From Vibrio tapetis subsp. quintayensis (GTDB lineage: Bacteria > Pseudomonadota > Gammaproteobacteria > Enterobacterales > Vibrionaceae), in the NCBI RefSeq assembly GCF_030409945.1, contig NZ_JAUFQV010000034.1, forward strand, positions 1 to 38,933: 38,933 nucleotides of DNA. The letters are read 5' to 3'. The notes under the pieces are model-generated. The model saw only the letters and a list, made by a program, of their open reading frames with translations. It was not told the DNA's origin and searched no databases. The position numbers were made by a program, and so were the translations under genes. Positions 1 to 7,895 of the stretch are shown in pieces. Numbering within the stretch: position 1 is the first letter of the stretch; each line of letters starts with the position of its first letter.

Positions 1-103
1 AGAACGATTGTTCTGGTTAAACTCTAAGATCGTGGCCAATATTAGTTGACCACTACAGGTAGTTAGGCTTAAATTGAAGCAGATATAAACATAGGATTAG
101 AAC

Positions 104-505
104 ATGGCCGCGATTACCGATTTAGACGTTTTGCTACAATCGATGTCTCCAGAACTTGTCGAAGGACAATACGTTTTTTGTACTGTAAATGGCTCGCTAA
201 ATGAGTACTTATCCCTAGACCCAATGGCCACTTTTCGTGAAAAGGAAGGGCTGACATTGGTGTTAGAACGCCATAAAGCAGAGCAAGCGAAGCTAGAGTT
301 CGATGCGGTATTTAGTTTGATCACGCTTTCGGTACATTCTAGTCTTGAAGCCGTTGGTTTAACTGCTGCGTTTGCCACTAAACTAGCCTCGTATGGCATC
401 AGTGCCAATGTTGTCGCGGGTTACTATCATGACCATATCTTTGTGCAGGAAGAAAAAGCGAGCCAAGCCATGCTAGCGTTGAAAGAGTTTTCATTGTCTT
501 CATAA
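104..505 (+). CDS. ACT-domain protein (COG3602-like), probable small-molecule-binding protein
   Basis: A 133-residue soluble protein with no signal peptide or membrane segment. The sequence resembles the stand-alone ACT-domain proteins of the COG3602/DUF2241 type: an N-terminal region (about residues 1-60, with the stretch EGQYVFCTVNG) and a C-terminal ACT-like half (about 65-130) containing FSLITLSVHSSLEAVG and ISANVVAGYYHDHIFV. ACT domains usually bind amino acids and act as regulatory modules; no catalytic domain is attached here, so the ligand and partner are unknown. The ATG is preceded by AGGA at a suitable distance. It stands alone, with a RAYT element just downstream. Family assignment is from recall of motif patterns, not a search. 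Confidence 0.75.
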   Translation: MAAITDLDVLLQSMSPELVEGQYVFCTVNGSLNEYLSLDPMATFREKEGLTLVLERHKAEQAKLEFDAVFSLITLSVHSSLEAVGLTAAFATKLASYGISANVVAGYYHDHIFVQEEKASQAMLALKEFSLSS

Positions 506-508
506 CCA

Positions 509-520
509 GACACACACCAA
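509..520 (+). repeat. Left arm of 12-bp inverted repeat flanking the RAYT gene
   Basis: GACACACACCAA here is the exact reverse complement of TTGGTGTGTGTC at 1791-1802. The two arms enclose the RAYT gene and its structured downstream region, about 1.3 kb in all. IS200/RAYT elements normally lack terminal inverted repeats, so a role as an element boundary is only inferred. Related motifs recur at 38741-38760 and 38778-38794. Confidence 0.55.
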
Positions 521-559
521 TTAAAGTTCCCACCACAAAGATGATGTATATGTGGTTTT

Positions 560-716
560 ACAATGCGCACTTCATCGACATAGTCGTAACTTACGTCGAA
601 AAAGTCGTAAATGGCGGGTTTTCAGTAAAAATTTACTTTATTTTGAGTTGTAGAATTAACGACCGTAAGCCAACTCAATGCTGGCGTAGTGTTTGTGCTG
701 ATGAAGTGCGAGTTGT
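560..716. repeat. REP-like inverted repeat region downstream of the RAYT gene
   Basis: The 17-bp arms at 560-576 and 700-716 are inverted with two mismatches; the core CGCACTTCATC (566-576) pairs perfectly with GATGAAGTGCG (700-710). Between them lie smaller palindromes, including CGTAACTTACG near 586. RAYT transposases act on hairpin-forming REP sequences often found beside their genes, so this is the likely cognate substrate or a relic of it. A short reading frame crosses the area, but the palindromic structure argues that it is not coding. Confidence 0.5.
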
Positions 717-719
717 GGT

Positions 720-1679
720 CTATTCGAGCTGATAACAATGTATCTTAGATTTATCTAACGCTTCTTTTGCTTGCTCTAGACTGTTAGACGAACCAATCGC
801 TGTGGAACGTTTTCTTTCAAGTGTGGTACAGACTTTTAACCAACTTCTTTGGGTGAAGTTCAGTCTTTCTAAAATCGGTGGAAATTTAGAAGCCATCGAT
901 ACTTTTTCTTCTCGAAACTGCCTGGCTGTCCAATCGACCAATTCGATGTAATCTATTAGCCTAAAGGGTATCCCGTCCATCAGTTTTTGTGTCGAACTTC
1001 CAATGAAAGGGTGCAAGCAAGGTGCCGTTTCTAGGTTGTCGTCAAGCGCTCTAAGTCTCGCTTTTATTGAGGTAAAGTGAGATTGCTCAGGCGATTGTAC
1101 TATGCCTGCGCGAACAGGGTTTAAGTCTACATACGCCATGGCTGCAGCTAGGGCTTTTTCATCGAGTAATGCTTGGCTTTTGAACCTGCTTTCCCAAAAG
1201 TGCCCCGTGCATTGGTCTTCTTGATTAGCCTTACAAGCAATCTCGTAGTTGAGCTCTTTCATGAACCAACTTAATGACCATAACCTTTCGCGCCATATCT
1301 CGATAATTTCTGTGCATTTGTCTTTTTCTGCTTGGGTATTTAATTCTTGGCGAAGCCAACGCTGTAGCAGTACAGGTAATTTGTGGTTATGACTCCAGCG
1401 TTCAACCACTTCATCAAGTGATAATCCAAGAGCATTGTCGCGATTAATATGTAATACCAAATGGTAGTGGTTGCTCATCACGGCATACGCACATACGTCG
1501 ATGCAATAGGTATGTGTGAGCGATTGAATTTTGTGTTCAATCCACTCTCGGCGGTGCTCGTAGCTCTTATTGGTGACGTTATCTTCACCACATAGGAAGC
1601 TTTGTCGGACACACCTAGAAACGCAGTGGTAGTAAGGAGTTGCATCGACTGAGATGAGTTGTTTTCTTGCTGTGGCCAT
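720..1679 (-). CDS. REP-associated tyrosine transposase (RAYT, Y1_Tnp family)
   Basis: A 319-residue HUH-type single-strand transposase. The N-terminal catalytic domain shows the metal-binding His-x-His in MSNHYHLVLHI (about residues 68-78). A conserved YVDLNPVRAG block (about 183-192) carries the probable catalytic tyrosine. The C-terminal ~120 residues are the variable extension seen in long Vibrio and Shewanella RAYTs. The frame is intact and starts with ATG after a GGAAAAG Shine-Dalgarno-like stretch. Family members are thought to mobilise or process REP palindromes and are usually domesticated single-copy genes. Imperfect inverted repeats lie immediately downstream (560-716), and a 12-bp inverted repeat brackets the locus. 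A degraded fragment of a related gene is present at 35731-35810. Confidence 0.9.
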   Translation of the reverse strand: MATARKQLISVDATPYYHCVSRCVRQSFLCGEDNVTNKSYEHRREWIEHKIQSLTHTYCIDVCAYAVMSNHYHLVLHINRDNALGLSLDEVVERWSHNHKLPVLLQRWLRQELNTQAEKDKCTEIIEIWRERLWSLSWFMKELNYEIACKANQEDQCTGHFWESRFKSQALLDEKALAAAMAYVDLNPVRAGIVQSPEQSHFTSIKARLRALDDNLETAPCLHPFIGSSTQKLMDGIPFRLIDYIELVDWTARQFREEKVSMASKFPPILERLNFTQRSWLKVCTTLERKRSTAIGSSNSLEQAKEALDKSKIHCYQLE

Positions 1680-1790
1680 GAACTTTTCCAGTAGTTTTTT
1701 TACTAAGATAGCAATTGCGTCAGGAAGGAAAAGTTGGAGGTGACGAATTGGAGTACCATCGACGTAAAGTCAGTCGCTTACTCATACTAT

Positions 1791-1802
1791 TTGGTGTGTG
1801 TC
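1791..1802 (-). repeat. Right arm of 12-bp inverted repeat flanking the RAYT gene
   Basis: TTGGTGTGTGTC, an exact inverted match to 509-520. The surrounding sequence TACTATTTGGTGTGTGTCC also resembles the reverse complement of the motif at 38741-38760, with about 17 of 19 positions identical, so this is a dispersed motif and not only a local pair. Confidence 0.55.
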
Positions 1803-1818
1803 CGCTTAGGGGTTGTTA

Positions 1819-2061
1819 ATGCAACGTTTGTTCCCTCATGAAAGAGATGTGGCGACGATCGCCGTGCGTGACGGGATGCAACAGCGAGTGGATGAACTGG
1901 TGAGCGAGATAGGGCTATTCACCGCTTTCTATGACGGAAACCCGGTGACCCAACTAAATGGCTACGCGGGTTACCTTATTCGCAGTAAACCCGCGAGTGA
2001 AAATGAGGGAGGGATTCACAGTGGCAAAGGCATTCTAGATTCATTGGTTTTGGTTAATTAA
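1819..2061 (+). CDS. Short hypothetical protein (possibly a C-terminal gene fragment)
   Basis: An 80-residue frame from ATG 1819; a TTG two codons upstream (1813) is an alternative start, with AGGGG just before it. The protein is soluble and mixed in composition, with no signal peptide or membrane segment. I do not recognise the family. The stretch NGYAGYLIRSKPASE looks like an ordinary folded-protein C-terminus, and the last ~18 residues are low in complexity. The frame begins only 17 bp after the inverted-repeat arm that bounds the RAYT region, so it may be the tail of a gene cut by that element. Existence as an expressed gene is uncertain. Confidence 0.35.
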   Translation: MQRLFPHERDVATIAVRDGMQQRVDELVSEIGLFTAFYDGNPVTQLNGYAGYLIRSKPASENEGGIHSGKGILDSLVLVN

Positions 2062-2067
2062 TTGATG

Positions 2068-2096
2068 CGTGGGAGGCCAAACACTGTCCTCCCACG
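2068..2096. terminator. Hairpin between convergent genes
   Basis: A perfect 9-bp stem, CGTGGGAGG (2068-2076) and CCTCCCACG (2088-2096), with an 11-nt loop, lies between the short hypothetical ORF and the convergent msrAB gene. There is no clear T-run on either side, so it may be a transcript-end stabiliser and not a strong intrinsic terminator. Confidence 0.5.
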
Positions 2097-2123
2097 ATAC
2101 CAGATCAAACTAACCCTTGTTCC

Positions 2124-3266
2124 TTACCCTTCAAACAGCGGCAAGTAATCTTGATACCCTTCTTCAGCTAACTTATCGGCAGGCACAAACCTCATGGCTG
2201 CTGAGTTCATACAATAACGTAATCCGGTTGGGGCTGGGCCATCTTTAAAAACATGGCCTAAGTGAGAGTCTCCGAAACGGCTACGGACTTCCGTTCTTGA
2301 GTAAACAAGTTTGTAATCAACCTTTGTCACCACGTAACCTTCATTGATAGGTTTAGTGAAACTCGGCCAACCAGTTCCTGACTTGTATTTATCAGTTGAA
2401 GAAAACAACGGTTCACCTGTCACGATATCGACATAAATCCCCTCTTGTTTGTTGTCCCAATACTTATTATTGAAAGGGCGCTCAGTGGCATCTTCTTGAG
2501 TCACGTCGTATTGAAGTGAGGTGAGTTTCGTCTTTATTTCTGACTGTGAAGGCTTGGTATAAGGTTTTAGATTCTTAACCATGTTTTTCGAATCAATAAT
2601 CTGACGTAACGTTTTTGGGTTTTCTTCACGATCATCGCCAAAAATTTCATCGAGATATTGGTCTCGGCCAGACGCATAGCGATAGTAGCCATAACGTACC
2701 TTGCTCTTTTTGTAGTAATCCTGGTGGTAATCTTCCGCAGGCCAAAACTTCTTAAACTCAATCAGTTCCGTTTTTAATGGCTTTCTAAAGATCATGGTTT
2801 CTTCAATTTCCGCCATGAAATTCTGAGCAATCATTTTTTGCTCTTGGTTATGGTAGAAGATAGCAGGGCGATATTGTGGCCCTCTATCAACAAATGAGCC
2901 TTTGTCATCGGTAGGGTCGATATGACGAAAGAACTGATCCAATACTTGCTCATAGCTGACGACCGATGAATCGTAAGTGACCTCGATAACTTCAATATGC
3001 CCCGACTTACCAGAAGCCACCTGTTTATAGGCTGGATTTTCCAGTGTGCCTCCTGAGTAACCTGACACAACGTCAGTCACCCCTTTGAGTTTCTCTAAAT
3101 CAGATTCTGTACACCAGAAACAACCGCCCGCTAATGTGGCAACTTCAAGCGATCCTTGCGGAGTTTTGCTTTTCATCGAATCGGCCGTGCTAGTTTGGCT
3201 GAATAGTACTGAAAACAGTGGCAATGCCACCAATAGAGGTATCAAGATTTTTGACAGTTTTTTCAT
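2124..3266 (-). CDS. msrAB: Periplasmic bifunctional methionine sulfoxide reductase MsrA-MsrB
   Basis: A 380-residue fusion that reduces both stereoisomers of methionine sulfoxide in exported proteins. MKKLSKILIPLLVALPLFSVLFS is a signal peptide. The MsrA domain (about residues 40-200) has the catalytic motif GGCFWC; the MsrB domain (about 240-375) has GTGWPSF and the catalytic cysteine in GLRYCMN. The chosen start follows AAGAGGTG at good spacing; an in-frame ATG nine codons upstream has no such site and would spoil the signal peptide. The MsrB domain lacks the two CxxC zinc pairs and shows no second (resolving) cysteine. Unlike neisserial PilB, no thioredoxin-like domain is fused, so reductant must come from another periplasmic thiol protein. 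It is monocistronic. Confidence 0.93.
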   Translation of the reverse strand: MKKLSKILIPLLVALPLFSVLFSQTSTADSMKSKTPQGSLEVATLAGGCFWCTESDLEKLKGVTDVVSGYSGGTLENPAYKQVASGKSGHIEVIEVTYDSSVVSYEQVLDQFFRHIDPTDDKGSFVDRGPQYRPAIFYHNQEQKMIAQNFMAEIEETMIFRKPLKTELIEFKKFWPAEDYHQDYYKKSKVRYGYYRYASGRDQYLDEIFGDDREENPKTLRQIIDSKNMVKNLKPYTKPSQSEIKTKLTSLQYDVTQEDATERPFNNKYWDNKQEGIYVDIVTGEPLFSSTDKYKSGTGWPSFTKPINEGYVVTKVDYKLVYSRTEVRSRFGDSHLGHVFKDGPAPTGLRYCMNSAAMRFVPADKLAEEGYQDYLPLFEG

Positions 3267-3742
3267 ATTCACCTCTTGGTCGTATGATTTCAATTAACGC
3301 GAATGTAGCCATATAGACAGAGATAGGAGTGAAAAAATTACACAAGAACTAAAAGAAATATCATTTCAATAGGAAATTGGGTCTATTTTCTTTCCCAAGT
3401 ACGGCTACTCTCCCATAGATACTCGTTGAATAGGTGATTTTTCATACAAGACAGGGGGCCTGTATGTTTATTCATACTACTACTCAGTAGAGGTTTGTTG
3501 GTTATTTGTGCAGAGACAGGAAGTAGATAACTTAGTCTATCAGCATAATTCTAGAAGTTTGAACTGTGTAACATTTTTCATAAATAACATTTAAATCAAT
3601 GTATTATGGTGTATTTGCGGCCATTTTTAGCGCCTGTTTTGAATTAATCTTCAGTTTCAGGTCATTAGGGGATTGCATAAATCCGAAGAGATGTATATTC
3701 TAGCCATATAATCATACAATATAACTAATTTGGGAGTTAGAC
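3267..3742. other. Long intergenic region between divergent msrAB and the reductase gene
   Basis: A 476-bp AT-rich spacer with no convincing reading frame. It must hold the promoters of both divergent genes. A 6-bp CATACA/TGTATG inverted repeat occurs near 3442-3465. I could not assign a -35/-10 pair or a regulator site with confidence. Confidence 0.5.
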
Positions 3743-4624
3743 ATGACTAAACCAGTCATTGGTTTCATCGGCCTTGGTCTTATGGGCGGCAACATGGTTG
3801 AGAACCTACAAACACGTGGTTACCACGTAAACGTAATGGATCTTAGTGAAGAAGCTGTTGCTCGCGTTACAGATCGCGGCAATGCTACTGCATTCACTTC
3901 AGCTAAAGAACTGGCTGCAGCGAGTGACATCGTTCAGTTTTGTCTGACTACTTCAGCAGTAGTTGAAAAAATCGTATACGGCGAAGACGGTGTTCTAGCG
4001 GGCATTAAAGAAGGCGCAGTACTAGTAGACTTCGGTACTTCTATCCCTGCTTCTACTCAAAAAATCGGTGCAGACCTTGCAGCTAAAGGCGCAGGCATGA
4101 TCGATGCTCCTCTTGGCCGTACTCCTGCACACGCTAAAGATGGTCTTCTGAACATCATGGCAGCTGGCGACATGGAAACATTCAACAAAGTTAAGCCAGT
4201 TCTTGAAGAGCAAGGCGAGAACGTATTCCACCTGGGTGCTCTAGGTTCAGGTCACGTTACTAAGCTTGTAAACAACTTCATGGGCATGACGACTGTTGCA
4301 ACTATGTCTCAAGCATTCGCTGTTGCTAAACTAGCAGGCGTTGACGGTCAGCAATTATTCGACATCATGTCAGCTGGTCCATCTAACTCTCCGTTCATGC
4401 AGTTCTGTAAGTTCTACGCTGTAGACGGCGAAGAAAAACTAGGTTTCTCTGTTGCTAACGCAAACAAAGACCTTGGTTACTTCCTAGCAATGTGTGAAGA
4501 CCTAGGTACTAAGTCTCTTATTGCTCAAGGTACTGCAACTAGCCTACAAGAAGCTGTTGACGCTGGCCTTGGTCAAAACGACGTACCAGTATTGTTCGAT
4601 TACTTCACTAAACTAGCTAAGTAA
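3743..4624 (+). CDS. NAD(P)-dependent beta-hydroxyacid dehydrogenase (3-hydroxyisobutyrate dehydrogenase family)
   Basis: A 293-residue cytosolic reductase or dehydrogenase. The N-terminal Rossmann fold starts with GFIGLGLMGGNM (residues 6-17); the catalytic lysine is K174 in GHVTKLVNN. Where most relatives have a D-x-P-x-S-G-G substrate loop, this protein has PLGRTPAHA with G125-R126-T127, as I recall for sulfolactaldehyde reductase YihU. The following helix reads NNFMGM where YihU has NNYMS, so the sulfonate pocket is not fully conserved and the substrate is open. GGGAG precedes the ATG. Codons are strongly biased to those of abundant proteins, much more than in neighbouring genes, suggesting high expression. 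It is monocistronic, with a strong terminator. No sulfoglycolysis genes are nearby. Confidence 0.85.
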   Translation: MTKPVIGFIGLGLMGGNMVENLQTRGYHVNVMDLSEEAVARVTDRGNATAFTSAKELAAASDIVQFCLTTSAVVEKIVYGEDGVLAGIKEGAVLVDFGTSIPASTQKIGADLAAKGAGMIDAPLGRTPAHAKDGLLNIMAAGDMETFNKVKPVLEEQGENVFHLGALGSGHVTKLVNNFMGMTTVATMSQAFAVAKLAGVDGQQLFDIMSAGPSNSPFMQFCKFYAVDGEEKLGFSVANANKDLGYFLAMCEDLGTKSLIAQGTATSLQEAVDAGLGQNDVPVLFDYFTKLAK

Positions 4625-4651
4625 TTAATTAGTTAACGAAGTTATTCGACG

Positions 4652-4708
4652 AAAACCTTACTATTTATGCCTGTTCAACAGCGCATAGGGTAGTAAGGTT
4701 TTTTTTCG
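4652..4708 (+). terminator. Rho-independent terminator after the reductase gene
   Basis: The stem CCTTACTA (4656-4663) pairs with TAGTAAGG (4691-4698), is flanked by AAAA on the left and is followed by a run of eight T. An inner TATGC/GCATA pairing extends the structure. Confidence 0.85.
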
Positions 4709-4825
4709 TCTAAAGTGGATCAAATTTTCTTCATTCTTGGCTGTTGCATGACGTTCGTAGCGTTCGATTTATCTGTCTGGTATTGTGATTAGCCACACCG
4801 TACTATGAAGCGAAGTAACTGAACA

Positions 4826-5728
4826 ATGAAAACACTGACCATACTCGATGGTGGCATGGGGCGAGAATTGCAAGAGATTGGCGCGCCATTTTCTCAGCCA
4901 CTTTGGAGTGCTCAAGCACTGATCGAGTCGCCTGAACATGTTCACCAAGCCCATCAAAACTTTATTGATGCAGGTTCAGAAATCATCATCACCAATAGCT
5001 ACGCATGTGTGCCCTTTCATCTAGGTGACGCAAGATATCAAGCGGATGGTTTCAACCTCGCTCGTGACGCCGCTAAGATTGCTCGCTCCGTTGTTAATAA
5101 AACGCCCACTCAAGCGGTTTTGGTAGCGGGTGCTATTCCTCCTCCTCTTGGCAGTTATCGCCCTGATCTTTTTGAACACGATCAAGCGGTTGATATCATG
5201 ACAACACTCATGGAAGCACAAGCCCCGTATGTGGATATTTGGATAGCGGAGACAATCTCCAGTATCGAAGAGCTTGAAGCGGCGGTTTCGGTATTAACAG
5301 CGTCAGACAAAGATACCTATTATGCATTGAGTTTAGAAGATGAAGACACTCAGCATGCAAGGTTACGTTCTGGTCAGCCTGTAAAACAAGCGATCGAAAT
5401 GGCGTGCTCTACCAATGCAAAAGGGGTGATGTTTAACTGCTCAGTACCTGAAGCCATGGATCAAGCGATAGAAGATACGATCGCGGTGATTAATCAATTA
5501 AATGCCGATCTTATCGTTGGTGTTTACGCAAATAATTTCAAACCTATTGTATCGGGGCATGAGGCCAACGGAACGCTGCAGTCTATGCGAGAGCTTTCGC
5601 CAGACGATTACTTGCAATACGCGAAGCATTGGCAAAAATTGGGTGCATCGATCATCGGAGGGTGCTGCGGTATTAGCCCCGCACACATTCAAGCTCTATC
5701 AGTCTGGAAGACAAATACTGCTGGTTAA
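4826..5728 (+). CDS. Homocysteine S-methyltransferase family protein (MmuM-like)
   Basis: A 300-residue cytosolic enzyme of the Zn-dependent homocysteine S-methyltransferase family, which transfers a methyl group from a donor such as S-methylmethionine to homocysteine. The N-terminus LTILDGGMGRELQ is the family's first strand. The zinc ligands are visible as FNCS (about residue 204) and the C-terminal GGCCG (about 281-285). Length is normal for the stand-alone MmuM type; there is no B12 domain. A partner S-methylmethionine permease (mmuP) is not present next to it, so the physiological methyl donor is not fixed by context. A small ORF lies about 60 bp downstream and could be cotranscribed. 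Confidence 0.88.
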   Translation: MKTLTILDGGMGRELQEIGAPFSQPLWSAQALIESPEHVHQAHQNFIDAGSEIIITNSYACVPFHLGDARYQADGFNLARDAAKIARSVVNKTPTQAVLVAGAIPPPLGSYRPDLFEHDQAVDIMTTLMEAQAPYVDIWIAETISSIEELEAAVSVLTASDKDTYYALSLEDEDTQHARLRSGQPVKQAIEMACSTNAKGVMFNCSVPEAMDQAIEDTIAVINQLNADLIVGVYANNFKPIVSGHEANGTLQSMRELSPDDYLQYAKHWQKLGASIIGGCCGISPAHIQALSVWKTNTAG

Positions 5729-5787
5729 CTTGGTTAATTTCTGTAAAGTGCTCACGCAGTTTAGTCCGTAGATAAAGGTATGTTTAA

Positions 5788-5997
5788 ATGAATTTAATGA
5801 GCTTACAACTTGACGATAACGCGCTACACATTGTAGGCGACATGCTTGATGGGTTAGAAAATGATGACGGTTGGATCAAAATGACCGTGAGAATCGCCGC
5901 GCAAGTGGATACCAAGCTAAATGAAAATGGCTATGTTGGGGTGGTGACTTGGTTTAGTGAATCGGATTATATTGAACAAGAAATTGAATACAAATAA
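5788..5997 (+). CDS. Small acidic hypothetical protein
   Basis: A 69-residue soluble, acidic protein with no signal peptide, membrane segment or cysteine. I do not recognise a named family. The ATG is preceded by AAAGGTATG-like sequence at reasonable distance. A good terminator starts at its stop codon, and the position 59 bp after the methyltransferase gene is consistent with cotranscription. These features support a real gene rather than a chance frame; function unknown. Confidence 0.65.
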   Translation: MNLMSLQLDDNALHIVGDMLDGLENDDGWIKMTVRIAAQVDTKLNENGYVGVVTWFSESDYIEQEIEYK

Positions 5998-6028
5998 CGC
6001 CAGCGTAAGGATGCTGGCGTTTGATTTA
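5996..6028 (+). terminator. Rho-independent terminator
   Basis: A 9-bp stem, AACGCCAGC (5996-6004) and GCTGGCGTT (6013-6021), with an 8-nt loop and a short T-rich tail. It overlaps the stop codon of the small hypothetical gene and closes the methyltransferase transcript. Confidence 0.75.
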
Positions 6029-6049
6029 TACCATCAGAGTATCGATGTC

Positions 6050-7750
6050 TTACGATGTCGCGAGTAGCTTAGCCGAGCGGCGTTTCATGGTTCTAAATAC
6101 AATGCCGCCTAACATAATTAATCCACAGAACCCATAAACTTGCATTATAGTCGGGTCGCTAGAAACAAAACCGACGTCTGAGAACATCACATACGCGCCA
6201 AGAACCATATAAAGGATGATGGCCGATGCTTCAAATCGGAACTCCCATGGCGTTACATCAATGCTTTCGTTAACGGGCATCACATAATCGCTAGTACGTG
6301 GCATGAAGTGACCAATAATGAACATTAACGCGGTACAAACTACGAACAATATGGCTAATTGATGTAAGAAATGAATAGGCGTTTTGAACACTAACTGCAT
6401 TGCTGCGTACGAGCTTACGAACACAACTAGCGCGACTTTTGCTGCTACTGCTGGCACACGTTTAGAGATGTATCCAACAAAAACGATAGTGAAGATTGGC
6501 ACGCTGAAGAACCCGGCAACCATTTGTAGGTATTGGAACAATCCCTCAGGAGCGTACATGATGAACGGAGCAATACAAACTGAAATAATCGCAATCAAGA
6601 CACCAAAAATTCGTCCTTTTCCAACCAACTCTTCATCGGTTTTGCCTTGGCCAAATAACGGCTTATAAACATTAAGTGCAAATAGAGTGGTTGAGCTATT
6701 CAACACACCATTGAACGTACTCAATATTGCACCGAACATCACGGCAACAAAAAAACCAACTAAAGGTTTAGGCAAAACTTCGTTCACAAGTCGAGTGTAC
6801 ATTGTGTCAGGGTTACCGGCATCTGCGCCAAACATGTGGAACGCTATGATACCCGGGATGATTAAAAATAGTGGTGAAATGACTTTAATCGCGCCCGCTA
6901 AAATGACACCTTTTTGGCCTTCTTTTAGGTTCTTTGCACCAAGAGCACGTTGAATGATTGATTGGTCAGTACCCCAATAGTAGAGGTTGACTAATAGCAA
7001 ACCTGTGAACAAGGTTGAGAAGGGCAGTGGATCGGTTTCTGTACCAACAGATTGCAGCTTCTCGGGTGCAGCGGTTAGTAAAATATCGAGCCCTCCACCA
7101 AAGCTACCCCCGCCTAATGCCATGAGACCAAACACCGGGATCATCAAACCACCGATGATCAAACCAACTCCGTTGATTGTGTCGGCAATCACCACAGCTT
7201 TTAGGCCACCATAAATAGCGTAGAAAAAACCGAGTAATCCAATGGTTGCAGAAATAAGAGCGATGGAGCTGAATTCAGAAATCCCTAGAAGTGCCTGAAC
7301 ATCGAAGATCTCACCGAGTACTACAGCGCCAGCATAAAGTGTCGTAGGAAGAATGTTGATCACGTATTGGCACAAAAATAATAAGGTAACGAATTTCTTT
7401 ACCGACATGTCATAACGGCTTTCTAAGAAATCAGGAATGGTGGTGATCCCTTGCTTTAAATAACGAGGTACCAGCATTAAAGCGATGATAACTAAGGTGA
7501 CACCGGATGCGACTTCCCAACCCATTACACTCATGTTGTGAGTATAAGCTTGAGCGCTCATTCCTACGAAGCTGGTGGCACTTAGGTTTGTGAGGATTAA
7601 TGAGCTAGCAATTAGCCCTCCCGTTAGGCTTCGGCCACCGAGAAAGAAGCCTTCTTGAGAAGTATTTTTATCGTTTTTTACTTTATTGTAGGTAAACACC
7701 ACAACAAATCCTGTAAACAACAAAAATGACAATAAAACGGTTATAGACAT
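6050..7750 (-). CDS. Sodium/sugar symporter (SSS family, YidK-like)
   Basis: A 566-residue inner-membrane protein with about 14 hydrophobic helices and the LeuT-type solute:sodium symporter pattern. It closely follows E. coli YidK in segments such as GFFLGGRSL, ATSFVGMSAQAY, GITTIPDFLESRYD, YAIYGGLKAV and NLYYWGTDQSIIQRALGAK. Its neighbour is an alpha-galactosidase, so the likely cargo is an alpha-galactoside or galactose, carried with Na+. The ATG at 7750 follows AAGGAAA; an upstream in-frame start adds 13 residues without a ribosome site. It lies 145 bp downstream of the alpha-galactosidase gene on the same strand, separated by a folded intercistronic segment. Substrate is inferred from context. 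Confidence 0.88.
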   Translation of the reverse strand: MSITVLLSFLLFTGFVVVFTYNKVKNDKNTSQEGFFLGGRSLTGGLIASSLILTNLSATSFVGMSAQAYTHNMSVMGWEVASGVTLVIIALMLVPRYLKQGITTIPDFLESRYDMSVKKFVTLLFLCQYVINILPTTLYAGAVVLGEIFDVQALLGISEFSSIALISATIGLLGFFYAIYGGLKAVVIADTINGVGLIIGGLMIPVFGLMALGGGSFGGGLDILLTAAPEKLQSVGTETDPLPFSTLFTGLLLVNLYYWGTDQSIIQRALGAKNLKEGQKGVILAGAIKVISPLFLIIPGIIAFHMFGADAGNPDTMYTRLVNEVLPKPLVGFFVAVMFGAILSTFNGVLNSSTTLFALNVYKPLFGQGKTDEELVGKGRIFGVLIAIISVCIAPFIMYAPEGLFQYLQMVAGFFSVPIFTIVFVGYISKRVPAVAAKVALVVFVSSYAAMQLVFKTPIHFLHQLAILFVVCTALMFIIGHFMPRTSDYVMPVNESIDVTPWEFRFEASAIILYMVLGAYVMFSDVGFVSSDPTIMQVYGFCGLIMLGGIVFRTMKRRSAKLLATS

Positions 7751-7783
7751 TTTGTTTTCCTTGAACGTTAATAATAATTTTAT

Positions 7784-7883
7784 GGCCATCGCTGGCCGAA
7801 ATAAAGCAGGGCGTACTCAGAAAGCGAACGGCTTAAGTTGTGCTAATCGCACAGGTGCAGGCCTTTGTGCCGCTTTCGAGTAC
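7784..7883 (-). other. Structured intercistronic segment (nested hairpins)
   Basis: Between the galactosidase and symporter genes, GTACTC-A-GAAAGCG (7813-7826) pairs with CGCTTTCGAGTAC (7871-7883) with a single bulged base, and the enclosed region contains TGTGC-TAATC-GCACA. A second hairpin, GGCCA-TCGC-TGGCC (7784-7797), lies just before the symporter ribosome site. No T-run follows, so I favour an mRNA processing or stability element, or a partial attenuator, over a full terminator. Confidence 0.55.
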
Positions 7884-7895
7884 AAGAGGGAATCG

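Noticed and set aside
541..732. 63-codon plus-strand frame downstream of the ACT gene
   Set aside because: It lies across the REP-like inverted repeats, overlaps the RAYT 3' end and lacks a ribosome site.
3442..3465. CATACA/TGTATG inverted repeat as an operator
   Set aside because: A 6-bp symmetry is too weak to assign to any regulator in an AT-rich spacer.
5502..5771. 89-codon frame overlapping the homocysteine methyltransferase 3' end
   Set aside because: It is a shifted frame of the real gene, whose zinc motif GGCCG is in the other frame.
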